64,000 nucleotides of DNA from Coprinopsis marcescibilis (taxonomy: Eukaryota; Basidiomycota; Agaricomycetes; Agaricales; Psathyrellaceae), in assembly GCA_004369085.1 (NCBI GenBank), contig ML210253.1:33995-97994 (forward strand). Direction: 5' to 3'. Positions 46,351 through 58,364 of this stretch are shown piece after piece (within the stretch, counting starts at the first letter, position 1; every line of letters begins with the position of its first letter). Below the pieces are notes generated by a model that worked only from the letters and a program-made list of their open reading frames with translations, made no database searches and had not been told where the DNA came from. The position numbers and the translations under genes were made by a program.

Positions 46351-48426
46351 TTACCGATATGATGTTGAGTCTTGCAGCCGCCATCTTCGGAGAGGTCCCC
46401 ACCACCATATCGAGTTTGGTCGGGAATCTTCAGGATTCTCCACATCAGGGCTATTTGGACTTGAACCTGGAGTAGGTCTCGCCTTTCTTGAAGGGGAATC
46501 TGGCAGTGAAATTCTAAGGGTCCCTCTGCGGCGCTCCCGGTTCGTGGCTTGCGACTCTGAATTCCCATCGATGGCCTCCTCTCCCCGAATTCGATTTACA
46601 GGGTCTGTACTGGTCGTGCCTTCAGGGTGAGAGTCGACGCCTTGGTCACTAGAAGAGGAACGCATTCCAATCATGCTCCTCCTCACACGTACAATCTCGC
46701 CTAGTTCAACATCCTCCGTGTCCGCACGAGATGGCCGTGCACGGCGATCCCGAGATCTAGAACGTGAGGCACTCGGGCTTAGACTCCGCCCTTTAGCATT
46801 TCTTTTGTTCGAATCAGATGACTGTGACGCAATGATCCACCCAAAGCTCCCCAATCCCCACCCGGACCCTGCTGGCGGCGCACGTTGCGTGCCATTACGC
46901 TCGAGTTCTCGAATGCGTTGCACTCGTTCGGCATCCTGTCGACGGGCTGCAGCGTTGTGCTCTCGACGAAGCGAAGCGTACCATTGGTGGATAAACTGTG
47001 GCAGGCTCTTTGGAAGTGTGTTGTAAGAAACAACTGACGTTGCTGAAAGTGTGGACGCAATTGAAGGTGTCGGTGAAGGAGCACGGGAGTCGTCTTCATT
47101 TTCAACTTCTGAAGACTGCCTTCTAGAGGCTCTAATTCGGTTTCGAGTGGTGATTTCATCGGAAGCTCGCGACTGAGATGCAGTAGAATGTGCTCGATCT
47201 CTGGTGCTGAGTGCCCCTGTCATTCCGTTCCACACCTTGCTGGCTTTGCTTCTGGTCTCTCCTCTCCTCTCGCGTGCCCGTTTCCTCCTCTCCTCTCTCC
47301 GAGCTTCCCTCTCTAACCTGTCCTCCATTTCCTCCGGTGATGCAAGTCCCGCTCCGCTACCAGCTCCAACCCACCACCACCAACCAAGAAAGCTTTGCCA
47401 CAGGATCACGGCCCACATCAATCCAGGAAGCCATACAAATTCATCTTCCCGATGCACATAGAAAAAGTTCAAGGCCGTGCTGACAACGGCGAGGACAAGG
47501 GCCGCTGCGCCAAACGCAGCCGTTCCGCCATCTGTTCTCCAGGCTTGTTTGCGGTTCACGAGGAGTCCCCAAATAAAGAGGGCAACCGTGAATAGCAATG
47601 ATAATGTGGCATTGCAAACGTTGCGAACAGCAGATGCGATGGTGTTGACGTTCTGATCACTGCTTATAGGGACGAGCTGCATCACTGCAGCAAGAACCGC
47701 GAGAGGTCCTATAACGTTGTTCAAGTCAATCGGGAGAGCAAGCTGCTTTCAAAAGTCTGAGCATACCTAAAAGTGTGAAGATGAGGCGACCTTCCAGCCG
47801 GGAAGGGTACAGGAGTGTGAGGAATTGGATATGGGTGATCTACAAGTATGCACATATCAGCGTCGAGGTAATCGAGCCACAAGCCGCAGGACATACCTGT
47901 ATAAGTCCTGAAGTTGAAGCATTCATTACAAGCCAGGTAGCCCGCTCTGCCATACTCCAAACGTTGGTATCGACTTGGGTATCAAGAGGCGGAGGAACGT
48001 TGACGGCAATGTAGTCGAGCATGTATGGCCAGCGCTCACTTTGAGCAAATGTTGCAGATAGTACGACGTGAATGGTCGCAATCAACGAGATCAAGAGCGT
48101 AGTTACTCCGGAAAGCTGGAGAACGTAGTTGACTGGAGCGAGCGGCCAGTGGTACTGGGCCGTGAACATCAGGTGTATGAAAAGCACAGCCGTAAGGGTT
48201 AGAACTACGCCCGTCAGTAGGATTTGAACTGGTAATGAGCGGGCGAATATTGGTCGAAATTCAAGGTATGGATCTTGGTAGTAGCTGTTGGGAAATTGTT
48301 AGGTTGACTGTACGGAAACGAGAAGAATGCTTACTCCGGCCTAGAGGTATCCTCCGCAGCCTGCAGGAGCCCAGTCATTAAAGCAAATAAAGCCCATTTG
48401 AAAAGGGCCTTGTAGGACATTATCAT
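46351..48426 (-). CDS. Multipass membrane protein with long basic Ser/Arg-rich tail
   Basis: Not recognised. It starts MIMSYKALFKWALFALMTGL (an alternative ATG lies two codons on). About eight hydrophobic segments are seen, including ILLTGVVLTLTAVLFIHLMF, VTTLLISLIATIHVVLSATF, LLGPLAVLAAVMQLVPIS, LSLLFTVALFIWGLLVN, AAFGAAALVLAVVSTALNFF and a Trp-rich LMWAVILWQSFLGWWWWVG. After them comes a tail of over 300 residues rich in Arg, Ser and Glu, with a coiled-coil-like basic start (EEMEDRLEREARREERRKRA). The protein ends RRWRLQDSTSYR-stop. Three or four introns near the 5' end; the last exon is about 1.37 kb. A conserved fungal membrane protein of unknown function is the best description. Confidence 0.75.
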
Positions 48427-48664
48427 CGGGTATTGAGCATCAGGGCAACATGAACGTAGTAGCCAGAGTGAGAGACTGCCAATGATCGCTTACTACTTAA
48501 GAGGCACAAATTGGCGCCGTGAGGTTCGTGCCAAGCACGTCCAAACATCGAGCTCGTCGCCATCAACAGCGACAGGCTCACCTCACAGTTCAAAACGGGA
48601 TAAGGAGTTCAGTCAGTCCGATATGGCTGTACTGAATTGTAGCTAACACATTGGCAGGAATTCT

Positions 48665-49169
48665 TTAATACATCTCAAGGGACATTCCATCGTGGATTTC
48701 GTAATCCGAGAGGGTTATATGATCTTTGTACGTCGTATACCTGTGCAGACAGTAACAACGAGTTAGGTCCATCTTCTGGAGAACGTCGGCAAAAGGAAAA
48801 GGTCATAGCTGGAGAAAGCTGAACCAAAACCAGTCAAGAAAGAGGTCTTCGTGGAAACCTAGACCGCAATGGAAGATCAAAAGAACAAGGCCATCGAACG
48901 TACCATTTCTTCAACTGAATCTTGGACGGATCGGTACCCGTTTGTGCTGCAATGAGTTTCTTCAGGTCACCAACTGTGTCGTCCGGGCTGCATTTAACGC
49001 GGACTATTGGAGATTATAGCAAAGCAGTTAGTCTAGAACCGGGATTCAAGCATGTCCACAGAAAGTCAGAGACCTTTACGTCCCAAGCGATCGTTGGCGA
49101 TGATCTAGCAGATGTATCAGCATTTTATTGTGAGACTGAGACGCGAATCCTTGCCTCAATGAGGGCCAT
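48665..49169 (-). CDS. HUB1: Ubiquitin-like protein Hub1 (UBL5)
   Basis: Ubiquitin-like modifier that binds spliceosomal proteins non-covalently and promotes use of weak or non-canonical 5' splice sites. Exons: 49,155-49,169; 49,074-49,104; 48,904-49,003; 48,665-48,740. They give exactly 73 residues plus stop, the standard length. It reads [49 protein letters not shown] and [20 protein letters not shown], ending LEMY-stop. The end has the double-Tyr-region form of Hub1 and no ubiquitin-type GG. The first intron (49,105-49,154) has a GC donor (GAG|GCAAGG); the last intron is long for this genome, 163 nt. Confidence 0.93.
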
Positions 49170-49425
49170 TATAAAGTGTAAGCACAGAAGAGTCTCTGGT
49201 TCCAAGTCATTTGCTACTTCTAATTAACTGGAACTGATCGATTACGCACAAGCTGACGTTACTCCTTTAGGTCTCTTCCCCCTATTACCACAGCAGGAAC
49301 TTGAAGTCGGTTAAAGTCACGTTAAAATGATCTCTAATATGATACTAATATTGTACATAGCGGATCGTAAGGTGGTAATACATCATTAAAGGACATTAAA
49401 GTAGTATAATCGGTGGATAGCGTCA

Positions 49426-49867
49426 TTATGTTGCACTGAGAACGGAAACAATGCTGAGGACAAGGAACGCGCTGCATACCAGCTTTGAGTTCACCATGTC
49501 GTAACCACCGACGGCATTGGAAGATTCCTTTCCATTGTCTATGAGATTGCTTGTTTCAACAGTGATGTTTGTCCTATTTCCCGAAGGCTGTTTGAAGCTC
49601 AAGCGTTAGCTGTTTATATCGATTGATAGTAGCACAATCCATACAATTTCTCTTCGGGCAACTTCTTGAAGGTAGCTGGCAATTCCCTCAAGATGGCTAG
49701 GTAGGGACTGAGGCGAGACTTCGTGACCCGGATCGGCGTTGTTGGTGATTGCCAACGAATATGTAGAGCAGACTATAGCTGGAGTTAGGAGAGGAATAAA
49801 CCACGGACAACTTTGAGGACATACCAAGTGCAAACAAGAAGCAAGTCAAAATCAACAGACGAAGCAT
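49426..49867 (-). CDS. Small secreted, probably GPI-anchored protein
   Basis: Function not recognised. It begins with a clear signal peptide (MLRLLILTCFLFAL, then VCSTYSLA). The mature part has ITNNADPGHEVSPQSLPSHL and GIASYLQEVARREI. After an intron with branch AGCTAACGC it continues PSGNRTNITVETSNLIDNGK with N-glycosylation sites (NRT, NIT). The C-terminus is a hydrophobic stretch, LVCSAFLVLSIVSVLSAT, preceded by small polar residues (SSNAVGG). This is the layout of a GPI-anchor signal. Total about 110 residues. Likely at the plasma membrane or cell wall. It shares its 425-bp upstream region with the divergent TRAPPC11 gene. Confidence 0.6.
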
Positions 49868-50292
49868 GATGTCGACGAGAAAGAAATGGAATGGAGTAGA
49901 TTCTCTGGTGAATAGAAGCCTGCTTCCACAGCTCTAAAGGATACTGAATGCATGTGTGAATTGGGGGCTCTCATCTTATAAGTGGCACAGTATGCACATT
50001 CTTCCAAATGGAGTACAACGCTGTAGCATAAATGAATTGACCGTTCAGCCCCATGGCAAATGGCAGGCACCCACATAAGGCGCCTCAAGGCGTCGGTATC
50101 CATGGAGAGTACTGGACGACCTTGTCAAGAGACTGGGATTTGTTCTCAAAACGGATGTGGGTCCGCCGGCGCGCTGACATGGCCAAGCCAGGACAAACAG
50201 TGGCGGGGCGGCAAGCTCGGCGGCTGGACTTGCGGGGCGCTTCACCCAATTCCACATTCAGGTCGGGGAACGCACACAACTCCCAGTCCACC
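49868..50292. promoter_or_regulatory. Shared upstream region of the GPI-protein gene and TRAPPC11
   Basis: The region of 425 bp between two divergent starts. The TRAPPC11 frame stays open to 50,053, so part of it could be coding if an upstream start is used. Confidence 0.4.
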
Positions 50293-53200
50293 ATGAATTC
50301 ATATCCCCCGGAGCTGCTCGTCCAGCTCGCACCAGTCATGTTTGTGGCCGGTCTCGACGTTCCCCAGCAGCTCACAGATGCAGATGGGACGACGAAACCA
50401 TTGGACGCATTCCAAGTGCTCATCGTTCGCCTCAGGGAAGCCCTCGCAAACCAGAGGAAGGTAGAGATTTGGCAGGCAGACAAATCTAAGACGTTTCAGG
50501 TCATCCTAGTCGATAATAGCGTCCGATTTCCTCCACGAAAGCTCGTTCTGCCCGATGACCCCCAGTACTCGAACGCACATTCTCCACTTTCACCATTGAC
50601 ACCCACATCGCCCTTGTTTCCAGATGGACTAATCGCGCCGATATGGATCAGGAAACACACCACGCTGGTTCCCTCTGTACTGGTCATGTTCATGAGGATA
50701 TACGAGCTACCCACACACATTCTTCGAAATCCGGAGGATGGTCCAGAATCTGAACGCGAGCGAACGGAAGAAGAAAGACGGAGGGATACAGAACTTGCTA
50801 CGGAGATTTCACAACGCAAGAAGAGCACCAACGAACGAGGAGTAAAATTAACAGTGGTGTTGGTCGCGAGTAGACGGTTGCTCGGTGCGCCGATCTTTAT
50901 AATTCATCTCCTCCATATCCTGATCCATTTCGTTTAGATGACCCAAGACTTGACACACGTTTGGGGTACATTAGACGGCAGAGTGGGCTCGATTCAAGAG
51001 CAGCATTATTTGTGCTAAGCCCAGTCAGTGCTTCTGAGCTCAATGATTTCGTTGAAAGGTATGTGCGCCTGACGTATATCCAGGCACACCGTAAACCACT
51101 AATCGCGACGCGATAGTCTTCAACAAGCCCTGTATGAACCGGCTCTAGAATACTATACCGCGCATTCGAAGCGTGTGCGCCGCAAGCGCAATCGCCACTC
51201 TCAGTCGACTCCGAGCTACACCAACCCTGCTCTTGCCCTTGCAAATCCAAATATCGCTCGACCCCTACGACCCGAAGGTTGGACTGTCCGTTATGAGTAC
51301 AAGATGGCATGTTTTGCGGAATTTCGTGGCGAAGATGAGGTCGCGTTGAAGTATGTAACCTTGCTTTATTCATCTCATTGCACTCCTCGCTGATTTTATC
51401 TAGGCACTATCAGGATGCGTACAGCGCTCTAATCATCATGTTTGGTTCAACCGCTATCCTTCCTCCCCGGACTAAGAGATGGGCAGAGGCCAAAGTACTG
51501 GCGGACTGCATCAACATCAAGGTCCGCACATTGATTCCTGCACGGTAATGTGATGATGTTTCTGACCATTACCATCCAGATAGTCAAACTCTACCTCTAT
51601 AACAACGAGCATGCCCTGGCACTATCTCATCACAATGCCCATCTTCGTCAGTTTAACGACCTTTCTAGGGGTTGGGGGATTGGCGAAGAGACGTTCGAAT
51701 TTTGGTCCTGGGTTGCACGACAGTAGGCTTCGACTCATCTCTGGCGCGACTTAGCGCGGCTAACATCCTGTCTTAAAAGGTATAGAATATTAGGCGAACT
51801 AATAGATCAAGGCACTCGATCTGGATTAACGATACCTTCGCATCAACCTGTTGGCGCTGCCCAGAACCCCGCACAATCTGCTGCCCGAGCAGCGATGGGT
51901 CTCGCAGAACTGGACGCTGTACGGTCGCTTGGTCTTAACCCAAGTCATGCATTGCAACACTCCGGATACTATTACTATATGGCTGCGAAATGCACAGATA
52001 TTCGACGTGAAAGGTTTCTGGCAGCTGTCGAGGCTGAGGTTAGTCGAGTTTTCCCTTACCCAGTGTGTCTCGGCTGGGCTCATGAACATTATTCAGAAAA
52101 ACAACCAAACGATCCTTTCACCAGGTTTTGCAAACGAAAAAAGGGTTGACCACCTTTCACTTGTCCTTGAGGTATGATGGCGTTAAATGAGCGATCCCTT
52201 CCGTAAAAACTCACATCAGAGAAAGCTGTACACCAAGGCATACGAATTGTTCAAGAAGTATAGTAAGCCTTCTCAAGGTCAAGCTAGCCGTCTGACATTG
52301 CTCATTGCGTGCCGAATTGCTGAGACGTACTACACTTCCGGAAAGTATGACATGGCAATTCGGTGAGTAAGGACCGCGGAGTAAAGATCGTAAAAAGCTG
52401 ATGGCAATTGTCTCTTTAGGTTCTTTGAACGTATTGCCAAGACATACAGAAAGGAAGGATGGTATACAATGCTTAGACCACTACTTTCAACGTGGCACTC
52501 TTGTGCCAAACGAATAGAGGACGTAAACTCGAGCATAAAGCTTCTCCTGGAAATGATGGGTCATGGTGAGACCTCAATGCTCTTGCCAATCTGTATCACT
52601 GATCCAATCTTCTCAGACCTGCAAGAAGGAGAAGATCCAGAAGGTCTTCAGGACAATCTGCTGGCGATTTTGCAGGTAAGTTAACAGCAGTATCATCATC
52701 GTGGCACGCAACATGCTCATGTTTCACAAGGACACTGTACCTTTCTCGACCGACGACGTTGTTGTATTTGACCTTGAAGATGCTTTACCAATATGTAAGA
52801 CTCTTCTCAGCTACTTTCTCAATTTATCCAGCTGATCACATTCACAGTTCAGACCAGCGTCGTCTTTTGGGAACCGGAAGTCGACGTTTCTCAGCCCGAT
52901 TCATTCCAACTTTCACTTAAAGCACCCAAGCGAATTACTGTAGAATCCATCCCTTTCGTGTCTCTGGAGATATACTTTTCCGGGATAAGTCGTCCTGTAG
53001 TTGTACGTCACGATGATTCGAACGCACCTCCAACTGCTTCTGTAAACCGAATTCACATCGGAGATGTCGTGACTGGGATGGAACACCCTGGTACCACCGG
53101 CAACCTGCGCTGGGCGCTTGGAACCACATTGGTGATCATGGGAACCTTAATGTCCGACACCCCTTCCCAACTATCGGTATGTACCTTCCTGCTACTTGGA

Positions 53201-55036
53201 TCAAACTGCTCTCAATGAAGCATACACAGGTGGATAAAATCGTCTTGAACCTCGAGCAACATGCATGGAAGGTGCGGTTGCAGTATCTGCCACTTACGAC
53301 TGCATTCAACCAGTTTGTGCAACCTCGATGGCTATCCTCTTTGAATCCACCGCGGTTCATTCCGATTAAACGAGCTGATTACTCGACTGCTATGTATTTA
53401 TATCCACTGTCTTTCATCTTTGCGTTGCCTCATTGCTGATGCTTTCGTACTAGTGTCAACCATCGCCCACACAGACTTCAGGTCTCTATCAACCATAACT
53501 CACCCGCATATTTGAACGAAGATTACGGACTTGAAATCCAAGTTACAAACACCGATGATCAAGAGTTGAACATTGTTGCAGACGTGCTGCTACAGCCATC
53601 AGACATAGACTACGCGAGTAAGTGACCAGTGCTATATCACCCATTTCGTCAATTGACATATTATCGTAGTCAACTCTATTTCTGTTGATGATAAATCATC
53701 GACTGGGCTCATCAAGGATATTAGTTTTGGGCGTCTTGTACCAGGAGCATCAGCTTCGAAGGTTCTACATTCTTTCAGTGCTGGGGCAACTGGAGACCGC
53801 ATACTCGACGTCTCCGTGACCTCGAGTGTACCCGATGATTCTGGAGATGAAGTCCTGGGACAGGACGACAGAGAAGAAGAGGATGAGGAACCAGAATCCC
53901 CGACAAATCTAAACAAGACAGCTCACCAAAGAACTGTGGTTATTCCTACCGTCAGACCATTTGATGTCAGCGAGAACGTTGTATACGCAAGGACGCGTAG
54001 GGAACTGCCCCGGCTTGGAGATATCTCGACATTCGATAGCGACGATTCCAACTCGAGAGGGCAACATGAAGCTTATGTTAACGTCAAGTTTACTTGCTGT
54101 GGACCTTGGGATATCTACATAGAGTCTGCAACAGTCGAACTAGAGGTATGTGCTCTATAACAATCTTAATCCGATCTGCTGACCTTTTTCTCAGAAGCAC
54201 GTCCCACACGTGAAACTGTTAGACTGCTCAGCCAATCTAGAGGACAATAACCTGTACCCAGCAGGTAAGTTGCGTCACGACCATTGAGATGCCTTGAAAT
54301 AAGTATTCCCTCAGAGTACCTCCCTGGCGATGAGTTCAGTATCTCTTGTCGGCTGGCTTTGATGAAAGCCGACGATAGCAGGTCAGAAGACCAACCCATC
54401 CCAAGCCCTGGTCACATGGTTATCTCGTGGAGAAGGTACAGCCAACTGCAACTCTAGTGAATGATACACGACTTAGTTTCTTATTTTCATGGATTCAGAA
54501 TTCTCCCAGATGGCACACATTCCAAACTGTCAACTACAAAATCATCCCTTCCAATTCTTCAACCGCCGCTGGATGACCTCATTGCGCTCCTGGACGTCCC
54601 ACCTACAGCCATTCTTCATCAGCCCTTAACACTTACCATCACTGTCAGAAACAATAACCCCACCCGGTCCGCTAATGTGACAGTCCAGCTAGATCCCGAT
54701 GCCACAGACGCCTTTGTTGTTGCAGGCCTGCGTGCCGGGAGAGTTACAATCCTTCTCCCGGGCTCTGAGGAGAAGATAACCTGGAAGTTGATCCCTCTGG
54801 ATTGCGGATATGTCAAACTCCCGCGAATCAAAATTCTTGACCGGAGAAAGGTGGCTCAGACCGCTACTGATGAGGTACAAGGAGGTGACGGCGGGTTTGC
54901 CGGAGAGCCAGTGAAAATAGTCGACCTTCGACGGGACGTTCGGCAACGTGTATCCATCCAAGACGGTGGCGAGGGGAGCAGCGTCGAGCATGACAGTGGG
55001 ACGGAGTTGGGGACTGTTTTGATTCTTCCGTCATGA
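50293..55036 (+). CDS. TRAPPC11: TRAPP complex subunit TRAPPC11 (foie gras/gryzun type)
   Basis: Subunit of the TRAPPIII tether of the early secretory pathway and autophagy. It starts MNSYPPELLVQLAPVMFVAG. The foie-gras domain is seen in GWTVRYEYKMACFAEFRGED, EVALKHYQDAYSALIIMF, YYYYMAAKCTDIRRERFLAA, VDHLSLVLERKLYTKAYELF, TLLIACRIAETYYTSGKYDM and FFERIAKTYRKEGWYTMLRP. The C-terminal half is beta-rich (gryzun-like): PFVSLEIYFSGISRPVVV, DYGLEIQVTNTDDQELNIVA, PLTLTITVRNNNPTRSANVT and KLIPLDCGYVKLPRIKI. It ends TVLILPS-stop. More than ten introns, including one read as 52,040-52,101. An N-terminal extension from 50,053 is possible but less likely. Confidence 0.92.
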
Positions 55037-55663
55037 TCTGGGCTCCGACTGGGGTGTTTGAATTCATATGTCTTCTTGTATCAATTATGGTGCATGCATC
55101 ACCTTTACACCAGTCCATTGGTTCAACTAGTGCAAGAGGGGTAAATTCGGAGATACAGAGGCCGGGTTGGCTGGAATAGTCGATCACGCACGATGGGGCA
55201 GGAAGCAACATTGTGCGAAGCAGTCCTGCGGCCTGTGCTGATAAGGGATCTGCATGATGTGTTCGGTAAGTGAATCACGCAGCGCCACAGATGGACATGT
55301 TCTGTCTTTCAAATTTCATGTACAGTCGAATGTGCGACAATCCCTACCTGAGATGTGCCATAAACGCCAATACCTCTGGAGATCCACCGAATTCACCGCA
55401 AACAAGACCTGTAACAACCAATAGCCGCCGATCGCCAGCCCATACCTTTTCGTTTGATGAGAGGATTTGGCTATCGCGGCTGGCCACTGCAGGCATACAT
55501 GACATATGATATGACGCGTTGACAAACGAAGGAAGTTATTTATAGACATAATGAACTTGGTGTAATCACACAACTTGAAATCAGCGACTGCCCGCAACTA
55601 CAGCCCAGAAAATAGGAATAGACAAAGCACTGAGCACCGCGTCGCTCAGTTTCGATTGTAAGT
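55037..55663. other. Convergent region between TRAPPC11 and the kinase gene
   Basis: About 630 bp between two facing stops. Open frames on both strands are short and without motif. Nothing else seen. Confidence 0.45.
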
Positions 55664-56997
55664 TTACTCAGGAGCCTCATCAATTATTGCTTCGACCTCA
55701 TTATCGGACAACTGTCCTGCAGCCATCGTGTAGGCAGTCAACACTGCCTGTACCGTATGTATTGAGGGACGTCCCTGCGGACACCATGCCCAGCAGTGCC
55801 GGAGAAGTAGCCATATGGCATTCGGTATGACACGAGGCTGCCTTGGCAAAGTCTTGCGCATGATAGCCAACACGACAGTTGGGTCGTAGCGGAGGTGGGC
55901 GTAAGGGACCTTGTTTCACCGTTTAGCGAAGGGGGTTGCGGAGTATAAAGCTGTGGACATACGTCTAACGTAAAAGTCTAGGGTCTAAGGGTCGCTATGA
56001 CTGCAACCAGCAAATATATTTTGTTTGGCGTACCTCCAACATTGTCATTCCAAATGACCACACGTCCGAGTTTTTCGTCAACGGTGGAGGTGTGTCTTCC
56101 GAATCATCATCTACCGGCGTTAAGAGCTCATATGCCATCCAACGACATGTGCCGCCAAAACTGGTAGTGGTGTAGCCCCTCGTTTCAAGAACTCGTGATA
56201 ACCCAAAGTCGGTGAGGCAAGCCTGTCCATCGTCTTTCACCAGAATGTTGGACTGAAAGAGGCAGTTAGTGTAGATCGATGACCAGCGGCAAATAAGGGC
56301 CTACCGCCTTGATGTCGCCATGAATAACGGCGTTTGGTCGAAAGGAATGAAGATACGAAAGACCGGAGGCAGCTTGTGTGAGCTTGAAGTCAGTATGTTG
56401 GTGATTGTCCGCAAGAAGTCCCAGTCCGCAAATACGACATACAAGCTCAACCAGATTCTGCTCTGAACACGATTGGGTCTTCGCATACTGCATAAGATTC
56501 CCGTTTTCATAGAATGGGTAGACCAGAGCCGGCGTGCAAAATGGGGTCCGTTGTGGTAATGAAGTCACACCGAAAAGAGGGACGACATTTGGGTGCTCCA
56601 ACTTCGACCACAATTTTCCTTCTTTCAACAGGTGCTAAAATTCGATTCAGAGACTTGGATATGCAGAGAGATGATGCAACATGCATACCTCGTTGCGTTT
56701 ATTCGAGTGGTCCTGGGTTGAGACATGTGTTCTGACCATCTTAATGGCCACCTAACGTTGAAATGTTGTCAGTGCTTTGAACCACCATATATTTTGGTGG
56801 GTTACCCTTTGGGATCGCCCATCTACACAGTAAACACCCTTGTAGATATCTGCGAAGCCTCCGTGCGCGAACGGAGTGCTATCGACGTTGGAAAAACTTT
56901 CCACTTGAAGCACTTGCATCAGTAGGATGTAGGACTGGTACCAACGGCCTGGACAAGCTCCTTGCTCATGAAAGGTAAGGTCGAAGACGTATCGCAT
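55664..56997 (-). CDS. Serine/threonine protein kinase, TKL-like
   Basis: A small kinase made almost only of the catalytic domain. The glycine loop FAHGGFADIYKGVYC leads across an intron to the ATP-binding lysine in VAIKMVRTHVSTQ. Then come LLKEGKLWSKLEHPNVVPLF, the catalytic loop VIHGDIKASNILVKDDGQ (HGD in place of HRD), CLTDFGLSRVLETRG, and a P+1 region TSFGGTCRWMAYELLTP instead of a standard APE. The C-lobe has TKNSDVWSFGMTMLE and ends IIDEAPE-stop. Agaricomycetes carry many such TKL-type kinases. HGD loops are usual in them and do not by themselves show loss of activity. Substrate unknown. Confidence 0.88.
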
Positions 56998-57167
56998 ATT
57001 CGAGCTCCAAGAAGCGTAATATATGGCTCGAGGCTACCTGAATACGTTTTAACGTTTTATGTAAAAGATTTAAGGGAAAATGCGTTTCTGAGTTGAGAAT
57101 TAACTGAGATTAATATATAAATGGTTGGGTCCGATCCAAGTGCGAGCGAGGCGACTGCGTCGAAACT

Positions 57168-57474
57168 ATGGTCAAATCGGGCAAGAGTTGGAGAACGAGG
57201 GCAGAGGCAGCGAAGGCACGGACGACATCCAAGTCTGTTCGCCTCCTAAAATATTGAAATTCATTATTCGCTCGAGGCGATCTTTCTCCAAGGACTCGGG
57301 TGCGGTTTGCCTACTTGGAGGAAGATCATATGAACTGTGGCCCATTGTTGGCGATCTGAGGGCTCAGGCCACACCTTGACTACAGATGGCGAAGCGTCTG
57401 CACCTGTGCCTGCAAACGGTACCACTTCAGCGAAGACTAAGAAGCCGAAGAGAGGACGACCATCCAGAAAGTAG
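57168..57474 (+). pseudogene. Possible gene fragment with AT-hook end
   Basis: The plus strand reads MVKSGKSWRTRAEAAKARTT up to a stop at 57,255. A second frame, reachable if an intron is assumed, ends with GEASAPVPANGTTSAKTKK, PKRGRPSRK-stop, an AT-hook-like basic end. The assumed intron is about 120 nt with no good branch point, so this may be a relic or chance. Confidence 0.22.
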
Positions 57475-57967
57475 TAGCTGGCAGCTGCGGGATGTGGATG
57501 TGACTCATGCAATGCGACGGCGGCAGAGGGCGCAAGGCGGGCGTGGAGCGCCATGGACTTGGGGGTTGGGCTCGATTGGGTGCGTTGGGATTGTTAGGAC
57601 CTTCAGACTCCTTCATTTTTGCTCAGATGGGATGAGGGTATCATGGATTGTCATTTTCGTATACTTTCATACATTTTCAGATTCCTTCATAATTTGCTAT
57701 ACCTGTATTCTCGTTTCAATTCATAATTGTTCAGATTTTCTTAGATTGAGCACCCATCTGGCCCCCTATACTTGTTCATAATTGTTCAGATTGAAAATGA
57801 ACGCCCGCATCGCTGTCTGAAGCGAGCCGAGCTCCTCTCATCTCGGAAGCTTTCGTATCAGCTTCGGACATTTTCGCTTTCCCAACTGCACGTTTTCACT
57901 GGGGCTCAGGAGCCCCGCTGAGAGGTAAGGTGCCTTCATGTGGCACAGCATTCTGTCTTTTCGCTGA

Positions 57968-58038
57968 TCTATCTAATATCTAATATCTAATATCTATTAT
58001 CTATTATATTTATTTATTTCAATACATTTCAATACATG
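57968..58038. repeat. AT-rich simple repeat
   Basis: Imperfect tandem TATCTAA/TATCTAT units followed by ATTT and duplicated CAATACATTT words. Confidence 0.8.
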
Positions 58039-58216
58039 AAATGACAACGGAAAGCGGTGCAAAATATATTTATGTAAGCAAGAATAATCTTATGTAAGCT
58101 GATCCCCCGACTGTGTCCGATCGCGAGCGACCCGCGGGGTTGCGCCAGCGAGCACACCATTGAAATATTGAAATCCCCACCCTCCGTGATGAAGTCACGG
58201 ACAAGCTGAAAGCTTG

Positions 58217-58248
58217 TATTATATATTATTATTTATTATTTATTATAT
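58217..58248. repeat. ATT/TTA simple repeat
   Basis: A short run of TATT/TTATT units, nearly all A and T. Confidence 0.75.
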
Positions 58249-58364
58249 GAAAACAGGACGGGAACTCGAGGCCCATAATCTTATGTAATATTTTATGTAA
58301 GCTGAAAGTCACACGGTTCCTGTTGGGCACCCATTGGTGCAAAGCAATTACAGTTGAACCTGTC

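Noticed and set aside
46262..46630. Plus-strand frame of 122 codons.
   Set aside because: It lies antisense to the Arg/Ser-rich tail of the membrane protein, whose biased codons leave the opposite strand open.
50053..50292. Upstream in-frame start for TRAPPC11.
   Set aside because: The added 80 residues have no family character, and MNSYPPELL at 50,293 is a natural beginning followed by conserved sequence.
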